Of a DNA stretch of 64,000 nucleotides, positions 9,548 through 19,673 are shown one piece after another. Source of the stretch: Flavobacteriaceae bacterium (GTDB taxonomy: Bacteria > Bacteroidota > Bacteroidia > Flavobacteriales > Flavobacteriaceae); NCBI GenBank assembly GCA_024743095.1, contig JANSXF010000015.1, positions 1-64,000 of the forward strand, in the 5' to 3' direction. The position numbers and the translations under genes are program-made. Under the pieces are notes generated by a model. That model was given only the letters and a program-made list of their open reading frames with translations. It did no database searches and was not told where the DNA came from. Position 1 is the first letter of the stretch, and each line of letters begins with the position of its first letter.

Positions 9548-12136
9548 ATGAGTGGTTATTCTGGTGTAACGGGCAACTGGGCAAAAATAGGATTATTGTT
9601 GCTTTTGCTCAGCATTTTAGGTTGCAATACCTTAAAAAAGGTCGGGGAGGATGAATTATTGCTCACCAAAAACACCATTTTGGTAGATGAAGAAAAGGTC
9701 ACCAGTAGCGAAATCAAGGGCCTAATCAGCCAAAGGCCCAACAGCAGTGTACTTGGATATCCTTTAAAATTGAACCTTTACAATCTGGCCAAGAAAAACC
9801 CCGATTCCTCATTCGAAGATTGGCTTAACAGAAAAGAAAAAAGGGAAAAACGACTAAACAATCTACTGTCCGAAAAACAAGTATACCGATTACAGGAATC
9901 TTTTTTAGTAAAGGGATATAGCGAATTTCTCAAAAGAATCGGCGAACCACCGGTAATCATCGATACCACCAAGACCAATAAATCCGTAAACAAGCTCGAA
10001 TCCTACTACAATAGCAAGGGTTATTTTAACAACACCGGGGAGTATGAGATAATTGAAGGCAAAAAAGCAAAAAAAGCGGAGATAGCATACCGTGTTACTT
10101 TGAACAAGCCCTACATTGTGGACACGTTACAAAAAAACATCACCTCCCCCGAACTGGATTCCATTTACAAAAAATCGGCAAACAGAAGCTTTGTCAAGCA
10201 AGGGCAACAATTTGATTTGGACAATTTCACTTTGGAGCGAGAGCGCCTTACCTCACTTTTCCGAAATTCCGGAGTCTACAATTTTCAAGAAAGTTCCATA
10301 AACTACAACATCTTTAGGGATACCACACAAGCTTCGGACGACCAATTGATGGATGTGGAACTGAACATCAAAAAGTTCAGAAGCACCAATGATAGTACCG
10401 ACGCCAGTATGCCCTACAAAGTGGCACGGCACAAAAAAATCAACATATATGCCGATTATGACCTGAACGGAAACTCAGACTCCTTAAAAACACTTGAATA
10501 CGACAACCACAACATTATATATAGTGGAAAGCTCAGATATCGTCCCAAAGCGCTGACCGATGCGATTTTCTTTGAAAAAGACAGTATTTACCGTGATTTG
10601 GACAGGATACGGACCTACCGACAAATCACCAACCTGAATACTTTTAAATACCCCAACATCGAGTTTATCCCGGACTCCACCCAAACACAACTGGAAACAA
10701 ACATTTATCTGGCGGCCAAGCCCAAATATTCCTTGAACCTGAACTTTGACGTTACCCACTCCAACATTCAACAAGTGGGAACAGCGTTCAGCGCATCGGT
10801 TATCACAAGGAACGTTTTTGGGGGCGCAGAGACTTTGAATATTTCCGCAAGGGGTTCCATTGGCCTATTGAGCGATGCCTCCCTATCGGATGGCAATTTC
10901 ACCTCGGAACTTGGCGGGGACATCAACATTACCTTTCCCCGCATCTGGCTTCCCTTTAATACAGAAGGCATCATTCCTTATTATATGTTGCCCCAGACCC
11001 GATTGTCGGCAGGTACCAACTTCCAACGAAACATTGGGCTGGACAAGCAGTCCCTAAACTCCATACTTTCCTTTAATTGGACACCTACCGAAAGGTTGAA
11101 AAATAACATCGAGCTGCTCAATGTCGAATTTGTGCGCAACGTAAATCCTGACAATTTTTACAATGTATACAGGAACACATTTTCCAACTTGAACAGGGTT
11201 GCCGACCAATTTCAGGACGACCCGCAATATTGGCAATACTTCAGACCTTTGGAAGATGTTGATGACGAACCGGTACTAAGTATCCCGACTGGGGCGAACG
11301 ATTTTGTTCGAAACATATTGAATGATTCGATCCCTGTAAGCGCGCAGGACAAAGAATTGGTCAACAGCATTGAAGAAAGACGCCGAAGATTAACGGAGAA
11401 CAACCTTATTTTCGCCACTAATTTCACCCACACCAAAAACAGTAAATTAGGCATAAACGACCTCGATTTTTATCAGTACCGAATAAAAGTGGAAAGCGCC
11501 GGTGCCATGCTATCGTTGCTTACCAACGTAATTCCCTTCAATAAAAATGACAACGGACAGAACCTTGTTTTCAGTGTTCCGTATTCACAATATGTAAAAA
11601 CGGAGTTTGATTATATTCGACATTGGGAAATCGGAGGCTCGCAAGTAATCGCCTTTAGAAGTTTTACCGGTCTGGCCGTTCCTTATGGCAACTCGGACAA
11701 CATCCCCTTTGTACGCAGTTACTTTGCAGGGGGGTCCAACGACAACCGTGCTTGGAATGCCTACGAGCTAGGTCCAGGAAAAACAGACAATATCAATGAT
11801 TTTAACGAGGCGAACCTAAAAATTGCGTTGAACCTCGAATATCGTTTCCCGATAGCCGGTGATGTAAAAGGGGCCCTTTTTGCGGATGCGGGCAACATTT
11901 GGAATGTTTTCGATAGTGAAACAAATCCCGACGCCATTTTCACGGGTTTCTCTTCCTTGGGCGACCTTGCATTGGGTACTGGCGCGGGCCTCCGGTACGA
12001 TTTCACGTATTTTGTGTTTAGGCTTGACGTAGGCTTCAAGACCTATAATCCTGCAAAAGTTGGGTCCGATCGTTGGTTTGATGGCTATAACTTTAAACAG
12101 GCTGCCTTTAACATAGGTATCAATTATCCTTTCTAG
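9548..12136 (+). CDS. BamA/TamA-superfamily outer membrane protein with lipobox (TamL-like)
   Basis: LLLLLLSILGCNTLKK lipobox, POTRA-like region, C-terminal D15 barrel (FVRSYFAGGSNDNRAW; GTGAGLRYDFTYFVFRLDVGF). Confidence 0.85.
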   Translation: MSGYSGVTGNWAKIGLLLLLLSILGCNTLKKVGEDELLLTKNTILVDEEKVTSSEIKGLISQRPNSSVLGYPLKLNLYNLAKKNPDSSFEDWLNRKEKREKRLNNLLSEKQVYRLQESFLVKGYSEFLKRIGEPPVIIDTTKTNKSVNKLESYYNSKGYFNNTGEYEIIEGKKAKKAEIAYRVTLNKPYIVDTLQKNITSPELDSIYKKSANRSFVKQGQQFDLDNFTLERERLTSLFRNSGVYNFQESSINYNIFRDTTQASDDQLMDVELNIKKFRSTNDSTDASMPYKVARHKKINIYADYDLNGNSDSLKTLEYDNHNIIYSGKLRYRPKALTDAIFFEKDSIYRDLDRIRTYRQITNLNTFKYPNIEFIPDSTQTQLETNIYLAAKPKYSLNLNFDVTHSNIQQVGTAFSASVITRNVFGGAETLNISARGSIGLLSDASLSDGNFTSELGGDINITFPRIWLPFNTEGIIPYYMLPQTRLSAGTNFQRNIGLDKQSLNSILSFNWTPTERLKNNIELLNVEFVRNVNPDNFYNVYRNTFSNLNRVADQFQDDPQYWQYFRPLEDVDDEPVLSIPTGANDFVRNILNDSIPVSAQDKELVNSIEERRRRLTENNLIFATNFTHTKNSKLGINDLDFYQYRIKVESAGAMLSLLTNVIPFNKNDNGQNLVFSVPYSQYVKTEFDYIRHWEIGGSQVIAFRSFTGLAVPYGNSDNIPFVRSYFAGGSNDNRAWNAYELGPGKTDNINDFNEANLKIALNLEYRFPIAGDVKGALFADAGNIWNVFDSETNPDAIFTGFSSLGDLALGTGAGLRYDFTYFVFRLDVGFKTYNPAKVGSDRWFDGYNFKQAAFNIGINYPF

Positions 12137-12150
12137 AGCAAATAATTTAT

Positions 12151-12158
12151 TACTTTTG
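12151..12158 (+). promoter_or_regulatory. -7 promoter box TACTTTTG upstream of fbaA
   Basis: TAnnTTTG 30 nt upstream of ATG 12189. Confidence 0.4.
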
Positions 12159-12188
12159 TTTCCTATTTAATTCGAAACCAATATAACT

Positions 12189-13256
12189 ATGTCCCACAAT
12201 ATCAAGCCCGGTGTCGCTACCGGTGATGAAGTACAGGCAATTTTCAACCATGCAAAGGAAAATGGATACGCACTCCCGGCCGTAAACGTAATCGGTTCGG
12301 ACAGCATCAATGCCGTAATGGAAACTGCCGCAACATTGAACTCCCCTGTAATCATTCAATTTTCTAACGGAGGAGCCCAGTTCAATGCAGGTAAAGGCCT
12401 ATCCAACGAAGATCAAAAAGCAGCTATTTTGGGCGCTGTAGCAGGAGCTAAACACGTACACCAATTGGCCGAAGCCTATGGTGCCACTGTAATCCTTCAT
12501 ACAGACCACTGTGCAAAAAAATTATTGCCTTGGATCGATGGCCTTTTGGATGCCAGTGAAAAACACCACAAAGAAACTGGCAAATCATTGTTCAGTTCGC
12601 ATATGATCGACCTTTCAGAAGAACCGATCGAAGAAAACATCGAAACCTGCAAAAAGTATCTTGAGCGAATGAGCAAAATGGATATGACTTTGGAGATAGA
12701 ACTGGGAATTACCGGAGGTGAGGAAGATGGTGTGGACAACACCGATGTTGACGATTCCAAACTGTACACCCAACCGGAAGAAGTGGCCTACGCTTACGAG
12801 GAACTTTCAAAAGTAAGCCCAAGATTCACCATTGCCGCAGCATTTGGCAATGTACACGGGGTTTATAAGCCAGGAAATGTAAAATTGACCCCAAAAATCC
12901 TTAAGAACTCCCAAGAGTTCATTACAGAAAAATATGGGGTGGAACACAACCACATCGATTTTGTATTCCACGGTGGTTCCGGTTCAACCGTAGAAGAAAT
13001 CAGGGAAGCCATAGGGTACGGCGTAATAAAAATGAACATCGATACCGACTTGCAATACGCATTTTTGGAAGGTGTTCGCGATTACATCCAAGGAAAGGGA
13101 GATTATCTTCAGGCACAGATCGGTAATCCTGATGGCGACGAACAACCAAACAAAAAATATTATGACCCGCGCGTATGGCTTCGTGAAGGAGAAAAAACCT
13201 TTATTGCCCGTCTAAAAAAGGCATTCGAAGACCTGAACAACGTAAGCACTCTGTAA
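12189..13256 (+). CDS. fbaA: class II fructose-bisphosphate aldolase
   Basis: ILHTDHCAKKLLPW, FVFHGGSGST, YGVIKMNIDTDLQ. Confidence 0.95.
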   Translation: MSHNIKPGVATGDEVQAIFNHAKENGYALPAVNVIGSDSINAVMETAATLNSPVIIQFSNGGAQFNAGKGLSNEDQKAAILGAVAGAKHVHQLAEAYGATVILHTDHCAKKLLPWIDGLLDASEKHHKETGKSLFSSHMIDLSEEPIEENIETCKKYLERMSKMDMTLEIELGITGGEEDGVDNTDVDDSKLYTQPEEVAYAYEELSKVSPRFTIAAAFGNVHGVYKPGNVKLTPKILKNSQEFITEKYGVEHNHIDFVFHGGSGSTVEEIREAIGYGVIKMNIDTDLQYAFLEGVRDYIQGKGDYLQAQIGNPDGDEQPNKKYYDPRVWLREGEKTFIARLKKAFEDLNNVSTL

Positions 13257-13283
13257 GCCTTAGTCTAACTAAATATTGATTGC

Positions 13284-14144
13284 ATGTCGTCTTGGTTTAA
13301 AAGAAAGGAAAAAGGAATACAAACCGCAACGGAGGAAAAAAAGGACACCCCCAAAGGGCTTTGGTACAAATCCCCTACCGGTAAGATTGTTGAGGCCGAA
13401 GATCTGGCCAAAAACTTCTACGTAAGTCCAGAAGATGATTATCACGTACGAATAGGAAGCAAAGAATATTTTGAGATTCTTTTTGATGACAACAAGTTCC
13501 GTGAACTTGATACAAAAATGACCGCCAAGGACCCCTTAAAGTTCGAGGATACCAAAAAATATTCCGACCGCTTAAAGGCGGCCCAGCAAAAAACAGGATT
13601 AAAGGACGCTGTGCGAACAGCTGTGGGAAAATCCGAAGGCAAGGATATCGTGGTGGCCTGTATGGATTTTGCGTTTATCGGAGGATCTATGGGAAGTGTG
13701 GTAGGTGAAAAAATTTCGCGCGCCATCGATGTTGCCAAAAGGAAAAAGATCCCATTTGTAATGATTTCCAAATCTGGGGGGGCCCGGATGATGGAAGCCG
13801 CGCTGTCATTGATGCAGCTGGCAAAAACATCAGCAAAGCTTGCTCAATTGGCCGATGCCAAAATTCCGTACATTTCTTTATGTACAGACCCTACAACAGG
13901 AGGAACTACCGCATCATACGCCATGTTGGGAGATATCAACATTGCCGAGCCAGGTGCTCTTATCGGTTTCGCCGGACCAAGGGTGGTAAAGGACACCACG
14001 GGAAAAGACCTTCCCGATGGTTTCCAGACATCCGAATTCTTGAAAGAACATGGATTTTTGGATTTTATCACACACCGCAGGGACTTGAAGAAAAAAATCA
14101 ATCTGTACATTGATTTGATTACCAATCAACCTGTACGAAACTAA
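13284..14144 (+). CDS. accD: acetyl-CoA carboxylase carboxyltransferase subunit beta
   Basis: [50 protein letters not shown]. Confidence 0.95.
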   Translation: MSSWFKRKEKGIQTATEEKKDTPKGLWYKSPTGKIVEAEDLAKNFYVSPEDDYHVRIGSKEYFEILFDDNKFRELDTKMTAKDPLKFEDTKKYSDRLKAAQQKTGLKDAVRTAVGKSEGKDIVVACMDFAFIGGSMGSVVGEKISRAIDVAKRKKIPFVMISKSGGARMMEAALSLMQLAKTSAKLAQLADAKIPYISLCTDPTTGGTTASYAMLGDINIAEPGALIGFAGPRVVKDTTGKDLPDGFQTSEFLKEHGFLDFITHRRDLKKKINLYIDLITNQPVRN

Positions 14145-14172
14145 AAAAGGCCCCGAATTTTCGGGGTTTTTT
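14143..14172 (+). terminator. Rho-independent terminator after accD
   Basis: GGCCCCGA-ATTT-TCGGGG then T6. Confidence 0.75.
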
Positions 14173-14250
14173 AATTTCAAAAAGGAATTTTCAAACCGCA
14201 CCGACATATAAAGATTTTTTCAATAAGTCTTTTGGTTTCAAATAAAAGCA

Positions 14251-14258
14251 TATCTTTG
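14251..14258 (+). promoter_or_regulatory. -7 promoter box TATCTTTG for rpsO
   Basis: TTG (14232-14234)-N16-TATCTTTG. Confidence 0.55.
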
Positions 14259-14310
14259 CACGCTGATTGAAAGACAATCAATACATAAAAATCATTTAAA
14301 TAATATTGGA

Positions 14311-14580
14311 ATGTATTTAACAAAAGAAGTTAAAGCCGAGATTTTTAAGAAACACGGCGGCTCTGAGAGCAACACCGGTTCTACGGAAGGACAAATCGCT
14401 TTGTTCACGCACCGTATCAACCATTTGACACAACACCTTAAGAGAAACCATAAGGATTACAACACCGAGCGTTCTTTGGTGGCATTGGTAGGTAAAAGAC
14501 GTAGTCTTTTGGATTACCTAAAGAAAAAAGATATCGCAAAATACCGTACCTTGATCAAGGAACTAGGTATTAGAAAATAA
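14311..14580 (+). CDS. rpsO: 30S ribosomal protein S15
   Basis: STEGQIALFTHRINHLTQHLKRNHKDYNTERSLVALVGKRRSLLDYLKKKD. Confidence 0.97.
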   Translation: MYLTKEVKAEIFKKHGGSESNTGSTEGQIALFTHRINHLTQHLKRNHKDYNTERSLVALVGKRRSLLDYLKKKDIAKYRTLIKELGIRK

Positions 14581-14585
14581 AAACA

Positions 14586-14616
14586 CAAGGGGAGGCATTG
14601 GCTTCCCCTTTGTTTT
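14586..14616 (+). terminator. terminator-like hairpin after rpsO
   Basis: AAGGGGA...TCCCCTT followed by TGTTTT. Confidence 0.5.
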
Positions 14617-14639
14617 GGTTGAATATAATTCAACCAAAA
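14613..14639. repeat. perfect 12-bp inverted repeat in the rpsO-pnp intergenic region
   Basis: TTTTGGTTGAAT-ATA-ATTCAACCAAAA. Confidence 0.9.
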
Positions 14640-14794
14640 GTCCCGGGAAATCGGGCAAACACAAAAAGCTACAAAATAGTTTTTCATTGGTCAAGTGCCC
14701 CGGGCACACACAACAACAACACAACCCGACCGCCCGGATGGCGGTAGACCAAAGTTTAACAGCCTGACCTTATGGGTTAGGTAAGATTAATTTT

Positions 14795-17029
14795 ATGATT
14801 CCAAAGACATTCAAAGAGGTCATAGACCTTGGTGACGGTAGAGAGATTTCTATCGAAACCGGAAAATTGGCAAAGCAGGCCCATGGTTCTGTTGTTGTCC
14901 AATCTGGCAAGTGTATGCTATTGTGTACAGTTGTCTCAAATTACAAAGCTTCGGATGTGGACTTTTTACCACTTACCGTGGATTATCGTGAAAAATTTGC
15001 TGCTGCCGGACGCTACCCCGGTGGTTTCTTTAAAAGGGAGGCTAGACCAAGTGATGGTGAAGTATTGACCATGCGTTTGGTGGATAGGGTACTACGACCA
15101 TTGTTCCCAAAGGATTATCACTCCGAAACACAGGTGATGATCCAGTTGATGTCCCATGACGAAGACGTTATGCCGGATGCAATGGCCGGATTGGCCGCTT
15201 CGGCTGCCATTCAACTTTCTGATTTCCCGTTCGAATGTGCCATTTCCGAGGTGCGCGTAGGTAGGGTTAACGGTGAATTGATCATTAACCCGACCAGGGC
15301 ACAGCTTGAAGAGTCGGACATTGATATGATCATTGGTGCTTCCGCTGATTCTGTAATGATGGTGGAAGGTGAGATGGACGAAATTTCCGAAGAGGAAATG
15401 GTGGAAGCCATCAAATTTGCCCATGAGGCCATCAAAGTACAATGTGCGGCGCAAGAAAAATTGGCAGAAGCTTTCGGTAAAAAAGAAGTACGTGAGTACG
15501 AACCGGAGAACGAGGATGCCGATCTTGAAAAGAAGGTATACGACCTTACTTATGATAAAGTTTATGCCGTAGCAAAAGCCGGTTCGTCCAAACATGAGCG
15601 CAGTGCTGCTTTTGATGCCATAAAAGAAGATGTAAAGGCTACGTTTACCGAAGAAGAATTGGAAGAGTTTGGAGATTTGGTCTCCAAATACTTCTACAAG
15701 GCCGAAAAAGAAGCGGTCAGAAACCTTACTTTGGAAGAAGGACTTCGTTTGGACGGTCGTAAGACCACCGACATCCGTCCCATCTGGTGCGAGGTGGATT
15801 ATTTACCATCGGTACACGGTTCTGCCATATTTACCCGTGGTGAAACACAAGCTTTGGCAACCGTTACTTTGGGTACTTCCAGAGAAGCGAACCAGATAGA
15901 CATGCCTTCCTTTGAAGGTGAGGAAACATTCTATTTGCATTATAACTTCCCTCCTTTCTCAACTGGTGAAGCACGGCCAATCCGTGGTACATCCCGAAGG
16001 GAAGTAGGTCACGGTAACTTGGCACAACGTGCCCTTAAAGGAATGATCCCTGCCGATTGCCCTTATACCGTACGTGTGGTATCCGAGGTATTGGAGTCCA
16101 ATGGATCTTCTTCCATGGCAACCGTATGTTCCGGTACCATGGCATTGATGGATGCCGGTGTTCAGTTGAAAAAGCCTGTTTCTGGTATAGCAATGGGGTT
16201 GATCACCGATACCGACACCGGTAAATATGCCGTACTATCCGATATCTTGGGTGATGAAGATCACTTGGGAGACATGGACTTTAAGGTAACCGGTACAGCA
16301 GATGGTATCACAGCTTGCCAAATGGACATTAAAGTAAAAGGTCTTTCATATGAAATTTTGGTAAAAGCACTAATGCAGGCCAAAGACGGTAGATTGCACA
16401 TTTTGGGCAAACTTACCGAGACCATTGAAGCTCCAAGACCGGAAGTGAAGTCTTATGCACCAAAAATCGTAACCAGAATTATTCCTGGTGAGTATATCGG
16501 TGCCCTTATTGGAAAAGGTGGAGAGGTCATCCAAGAACTTCAAAAAACGACCAAAACCACAATTGTTATCAACGAAGACCCTGAAACCGAAGAAGGTATT
16601 GTGGAGATCCTTGGTACAGATCAGGATGGAATAAACAAGGTACTGGCCAAAATCGATGCTTTGATGTTCAAACCTGAGGTTGGAAGTGTTTATGAAGTGA
16701 AAGTCATAAAAATGCTGGACTTTGGTGCAGTGGTAGAATATACCGAAGCTCCAGGGAACGAAGTATTGCTCCACGTATCAGAATTGGCTTGGGAACGCAC
16801 CGAAAATGTATCCGATGTAGTGAACATGGGCGATGTTTTCGATGTAAAATACTTTGGTTTAGATCCAAGGACCAAAAAGGAAAAAGTTTCAAGAAAAGCC
16901 TTGTTGCCCAAACCTGAAGGATATCAAGAACGTCCGCCGCGCAGCGATAGAGGTGGTGACCGTGGTGATCGTAGAGGTGGTGGCGACCGTAGGGGCGGCA
17001 ACCGTGACAGAAAACCAAGAAGGGATTAG
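14795..17029 (+). CDS. pnp: polyribonucleotide nucleotidyltransferase
   Basis: RNase PH domains, KH ([21 protein letters not shown]), S1 domain, RGG-rich tail. Confidence 0.96.
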   Translation: MIPKTFKEVIDLGDGREISIETGKLAKQAHGSVVVQSGKCMLLCTVVSNYKASDVDFLPLTVDYREKFAAAGRYPGGFFKREARPSDGEVLTMRLVDRVLRPLFPKDYHSETQVMIQLMSHDEDVMPDAMAGLAASAAIQLSDFPFECAISEVRVGRVNGELIINPTRAQLEESDIDMIIGASADSVMMVEGEMDEISEEEMVEAIKFAHEAIKVQCAAQEKLAEAFGKKEVREYEPENEDADLEKKVYDLTYDKVYAVAKAGSSKHERSAAFDAIKEDVKATFTEEELEEFGDLVSKYFYKAEKEAVRNLTLEEGLRLDGRKTTDIRPIWCEVDYLPSVHGSAIFTRGETQALATVTLGTSREANQIDMPSFEGEETFYLHYNFPPFSTGEARPIRGTSRREVGHGNLAQRALKGMIPADCPYTVRVVSEVLESNGSSSMATVCSGTMALMDAGVQLKKPVSGIAMGLITDTDTGKYAVLSDILGDEDHLGDMDFKVTGTADGITACQMDIKVKGLSYEILVKALMQAKDGRLHILGKLTETIEAPRPEVKSYAPKIVTRIIPGEYIGALIGKGGEVIQELQKTTKTTIVINEDPETEEGIVEILGTDQDGINKVLAKIDALMFKPEVGSVYEVKVIKMLDFGAVVEYTEAPGNEVLLHVSELAWERTENVSDVVNMGDVFDVKYFGLDPRTKKEKVSRKALLPKPEGYQERPPRSDRGGDRGDRRGGGDRRGGNRDRKPRRD

Positions 17030-17056
17030 TTTCAACTCAAATCCCAGACTATAAAA

Positions 17057-17091
17057 ACAACCCCGGGGCAACACCTCGGGGTTTGTTTTTT
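17057..17091 (+). terminator. Rho-independent terminator after pnp
   Basis: AACCCCGGGG...CCTCGGGGTT followed by TGTTTTTT. Confidence 0.7.
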
Positions 17092-17185
17092 AAAAAAAAT
17101 GTAACCAAAATGTAACTTTTCAGTTTTTTGAACGTATAACCTAATGAGCTTCGGTTCACAAATTTAATTTGAAGGGATTTTTTAG

Positions 17186-18049
17186 ATGAGACAGTTAAAG
17201 ATTACAAAACAGGTTACCAACAGGGAAACCGCCTCGTTAGACAAGTATTTGCAAGAGATTGGAAAGGTGGATCTGATTACCGCCGATGAAGAGGTGGAGT
17301 TGGCACAGCGAATCAAAGCGGGAGACCAGGTAGCCTTGGAAAAATTAACCAAAGCCAACCTTAGGTTCGTTGTATCTGTGGCAAAACAGTACCAAAACCA
17401 AGGGTTGACACTTCCTGATTTGATCAATGAAGGAAACTTGGGACTGATCAAAGCCGCCCAGCGTTTTGATGAAACCCGTGGGTTTAAATTTATTTCTTAC
17501 GCCGTTTGGTGGATTCGCCAATCCATTCTTCAGGCGTTGGCAGAGCAATCCCGTATTGTTCGTTTGCCATTGAACAAGATTGGTTCCATCAACAAGATCA
17601 ACAAAACATTTGCTTTCTTGGAGCAAGCTCACGAACGCCCACCATCCGCAGAGGAAATTGCAAAAGAATTGGACATGACAGTGGAAGATGTGAAGCAATC
17701 CTTGAAAAATTCCGGTCGCCACGTATCCATGGATGCTCCATTGATCGATGGTGAGGATTCCAACCTATACGATGTATTGCGCAGCGGTGAGTCCCCTAAC
17801 CCGGACAAGGAACTTTTGCACGATTCCCTTCGTACAGAAATTGAGCGTGCATTGGAAACCCTTACCCCACGTGAAGCTGATGTAATCAGGCTTTACTTCG
17901 GTTTGGCAGGACAGCACTCCATGACCTTGGAAGAAATCGGTGAAACTTTTGACCTTACCAGGGAAAGGGTGCGCCAAATCAAGGAAAAGGCAATCCGCAG
18001 ATTAAAACACACCTCGAGAAGTAAGATTTTAAAGACATATTTGGGGTAA
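17186..18049 (+). CDS. rpoD: primary RNA polymerase sigma factor (short, 287 aa RpoD/SigA)
   Basis: [87 protein letters not shown]. Confidence 0.95.
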   Translation: MRQLKITKQVTNRETASLDKYLQEIGKVDLITADEEVELAQRIKAGDQVALEKLTKANLRFVVSVAKQYQNQGLTLPDLINEGNLGLIKAAQRFDETRGFKFISYAVWWIRQSILQALAEQSRIVRLPLNKIGSINKINKTFAFLEQAHERPPSAEEIAKELDMTVEDVKQSLKNSGRHVSMDAPLIDGEDSNLYDVLRSGESPNPDKELLHDSLRTEIERALETLTPREADVIRLYFGLAGQHSMTLEEIGETFDLTRERVRQIKEKAIRRLKHTSRSKILKTYLG

Positions 18050-18171
18050 AGTGTGAAAAACACCCTCTAAATTACAGTTAAACTATCCTTAAATTTGATT
18101 TTTGGCAGGAAAGTTGTAATTTAGTAAGATATAACAGTTTATCATGACTGTTCGTTTTTTGATTGATGAAT

Positions 18172-18200
18172 AAACTCCGGCTGATTACCGGAGTTTTTTT
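18172..18200 (+). terminator. Rho-independent terminator
   Basis: AAACTCCGG-CTGATTA-CCGGAGTTT TTTT. Confidence 0.8.
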
Positions 18201-18338
18201 GTTTCTATACGTGGCAATACTTTATTACGCCCCTTTTCCCTTTCATATGCACAATGAACCCTGATTTAGGTCTTCAAATAATCCTTACCTTTCTTTAACC
18301 GAACCAGTTCACTATTTAAGAACACCAATCAACCCAAC

Positions 18339-19607
18339 ATGAAAAAAATATTCCTCTCTATTTTATTTATAGCCTCTGCGATCTCATTAGGTAGAAGTCA
18401 GGAAAACGCAAAAAACATTATCCAAGAAGCAGCAAAGACCAGACTGGATTCAACCTTACAAGGTTTTGTAAAAAACGGTGAAGTGGCCGGGGCATCGGCA
18501 TTGATTTTTGAAAAAGGCAAAGAGGTTTACTTCAATGCTTTTGGCCATGCGGATGTAGACAAAAAAATCCCTATGAAACGTAATACTCTGGTGCAGATTT
18601 ATTCAATGACAAAACCGATCACCGGAACGGCCCTGATGACTTTGTATGAACAAGGTAAGTTTAAAATGGATGACCTGCTGGAAAAATATGCTCCTGAATT
18701 CGCCGAAATGAAAGTTTACAAAGGTGTCGGTTCAAACGGAGAGATGATACTAGAACCATTGGAACGTCCCATCACTATTCGCGATATTACACGTCATACC
18801 GCTGGATTTTCCACCCGCAGTGATATTCCAGGATTTAGCGAAGCCCTAAATGAAGCCGATCCGTTCAATTGGGGGAATACCTTACCGCAAATGGCGAAGA
18901 AATTAGGAAGTGTGCCGTTGTGGTTCCAACCAGGAGCAAAATGGGAGTATGGTCCCTCCGTAGATGTACAAGCCTTTTTGGTGGAGCGAATCTCTGGAAA
19001 ACCCTATGCGGAATATGTCCAAGAAAATGTTTTGGATCCTTTGAATATGAATGACACCCGCTACGTGGTTCCAGAATCCGGTCGTTCCAGAATGTCATCG
19101 ACTTACAGATATACAGAAGGAGGTTCATTAATTCAATTGCCCAATGAAGAGGCACATGCCTTTAATTATAAAAAATGGCCACTAACACCCGGAGGCTGGG
19201 GACTGACCTCAACTTTGGACGACTATATGCGTTTTGCCCGCATGCTGGTCAACAATGGGAGCTTGAACGGAGTGGAAATCCTTGATCCCCAAACCGTGGA
19301 ACTCATGTCCACCAACCATTTGGATCAGAGTATAACGGATAGGTCTTGGCTGCCCAGCAAGGGGCAGGTAGGTTTTGGAATAGATTTCGCGGTCCGGCTT
19401 AGACGACCGGCTTCGCCCCAAGAAAACAATGGTGTAGTTGGCGAGTTCTTTTGGGATGGGGCGGCGAGCACCTTATTCTGGGTAGACCCGGTAAATGAAC
19501 TCACGGTCGTATTCTTTGTGCAGATTTTTCCATATAACGGCTCACTTCACAAGCGGTTCAGGGATGCTGTCTATGGCCCAATAGTGCTGCCAAAAGGTTC
19601 TAAATAG
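18339..19607 (+). CDS. serine hydrolase (class C beta-lactamase/esterase family), secreted
   Basis: Signal peptide; SxxK motif QIYSMTKPITG; WEYGPSVDV. Confidence 0.88.
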   Translation: MKKIFLSILFIASAISLGRSQENAKNIIQEAAKTRLDSTLQGFVKNGEVAGASALIFEKGKEVYFNAFGHADVDKKIPMKRNTLVQIYSMTKPITGTALMTLYEQGKFKMDDLLEKYAPEFAEMKVYKGVGSNGEMILEPLERPITIRDITRHTAGFSTRSDIPGFSEALNEADPFNWGNTLPQMAKKLGSVPLWFQPGAKWEYGPSVDVQAFLVERISGKPYAEYVQENVLDPLNMNDTRYVVPESGRSRMSSTYRYTEGGSLIQLPNEEAHAFNYKKWPLTPGGWGLTSTLDDYMRFARMLVNNGSLNGVEILDPQTVELMSTNHLDQSITDRSWLPSKGQVGFGIDFAVRLRRPASPQENNGVVGEFFWDGAASTLFWVDPVNELTVVFFVQIFPYNGSLHKRFRDAVYGPIVLPKGSK

Positions 19608-19643
19608 GCATGAACCGATTAAGGTATTGCTTTAACATTTCAC

Positions 19644-19651
19644 TATCTTTG
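19644..19651 (+). promoter_or_regulatory. -7 promoter box TATCTTTG upstream of rpe
   Basis: TAnnTTTG 22 nt upstream of ATG 19674. Confidence 0.45.
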
Positions 19652-19673
19652 TAGGGAACGAGCAGATTCTCAC

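Noticed and set aside
16889-17029. GGTGGTGACCGTGGTGATCGTAGAGG repeats at the pnp 3' end
   Set aside because: Encode the RGG-like low-complexity tail of PNPase; not a CRISPR or separate DNA repeat.
18102-18118. Sigma-54-like motif TTGGCAGG-N4-TTGTA
   Set aside because: The -24/-12 spacing fits but the essential -12 GC is GT; the overlapping TTTG-N19-TAATTTAG housekeeping-type promoter explains the site better.
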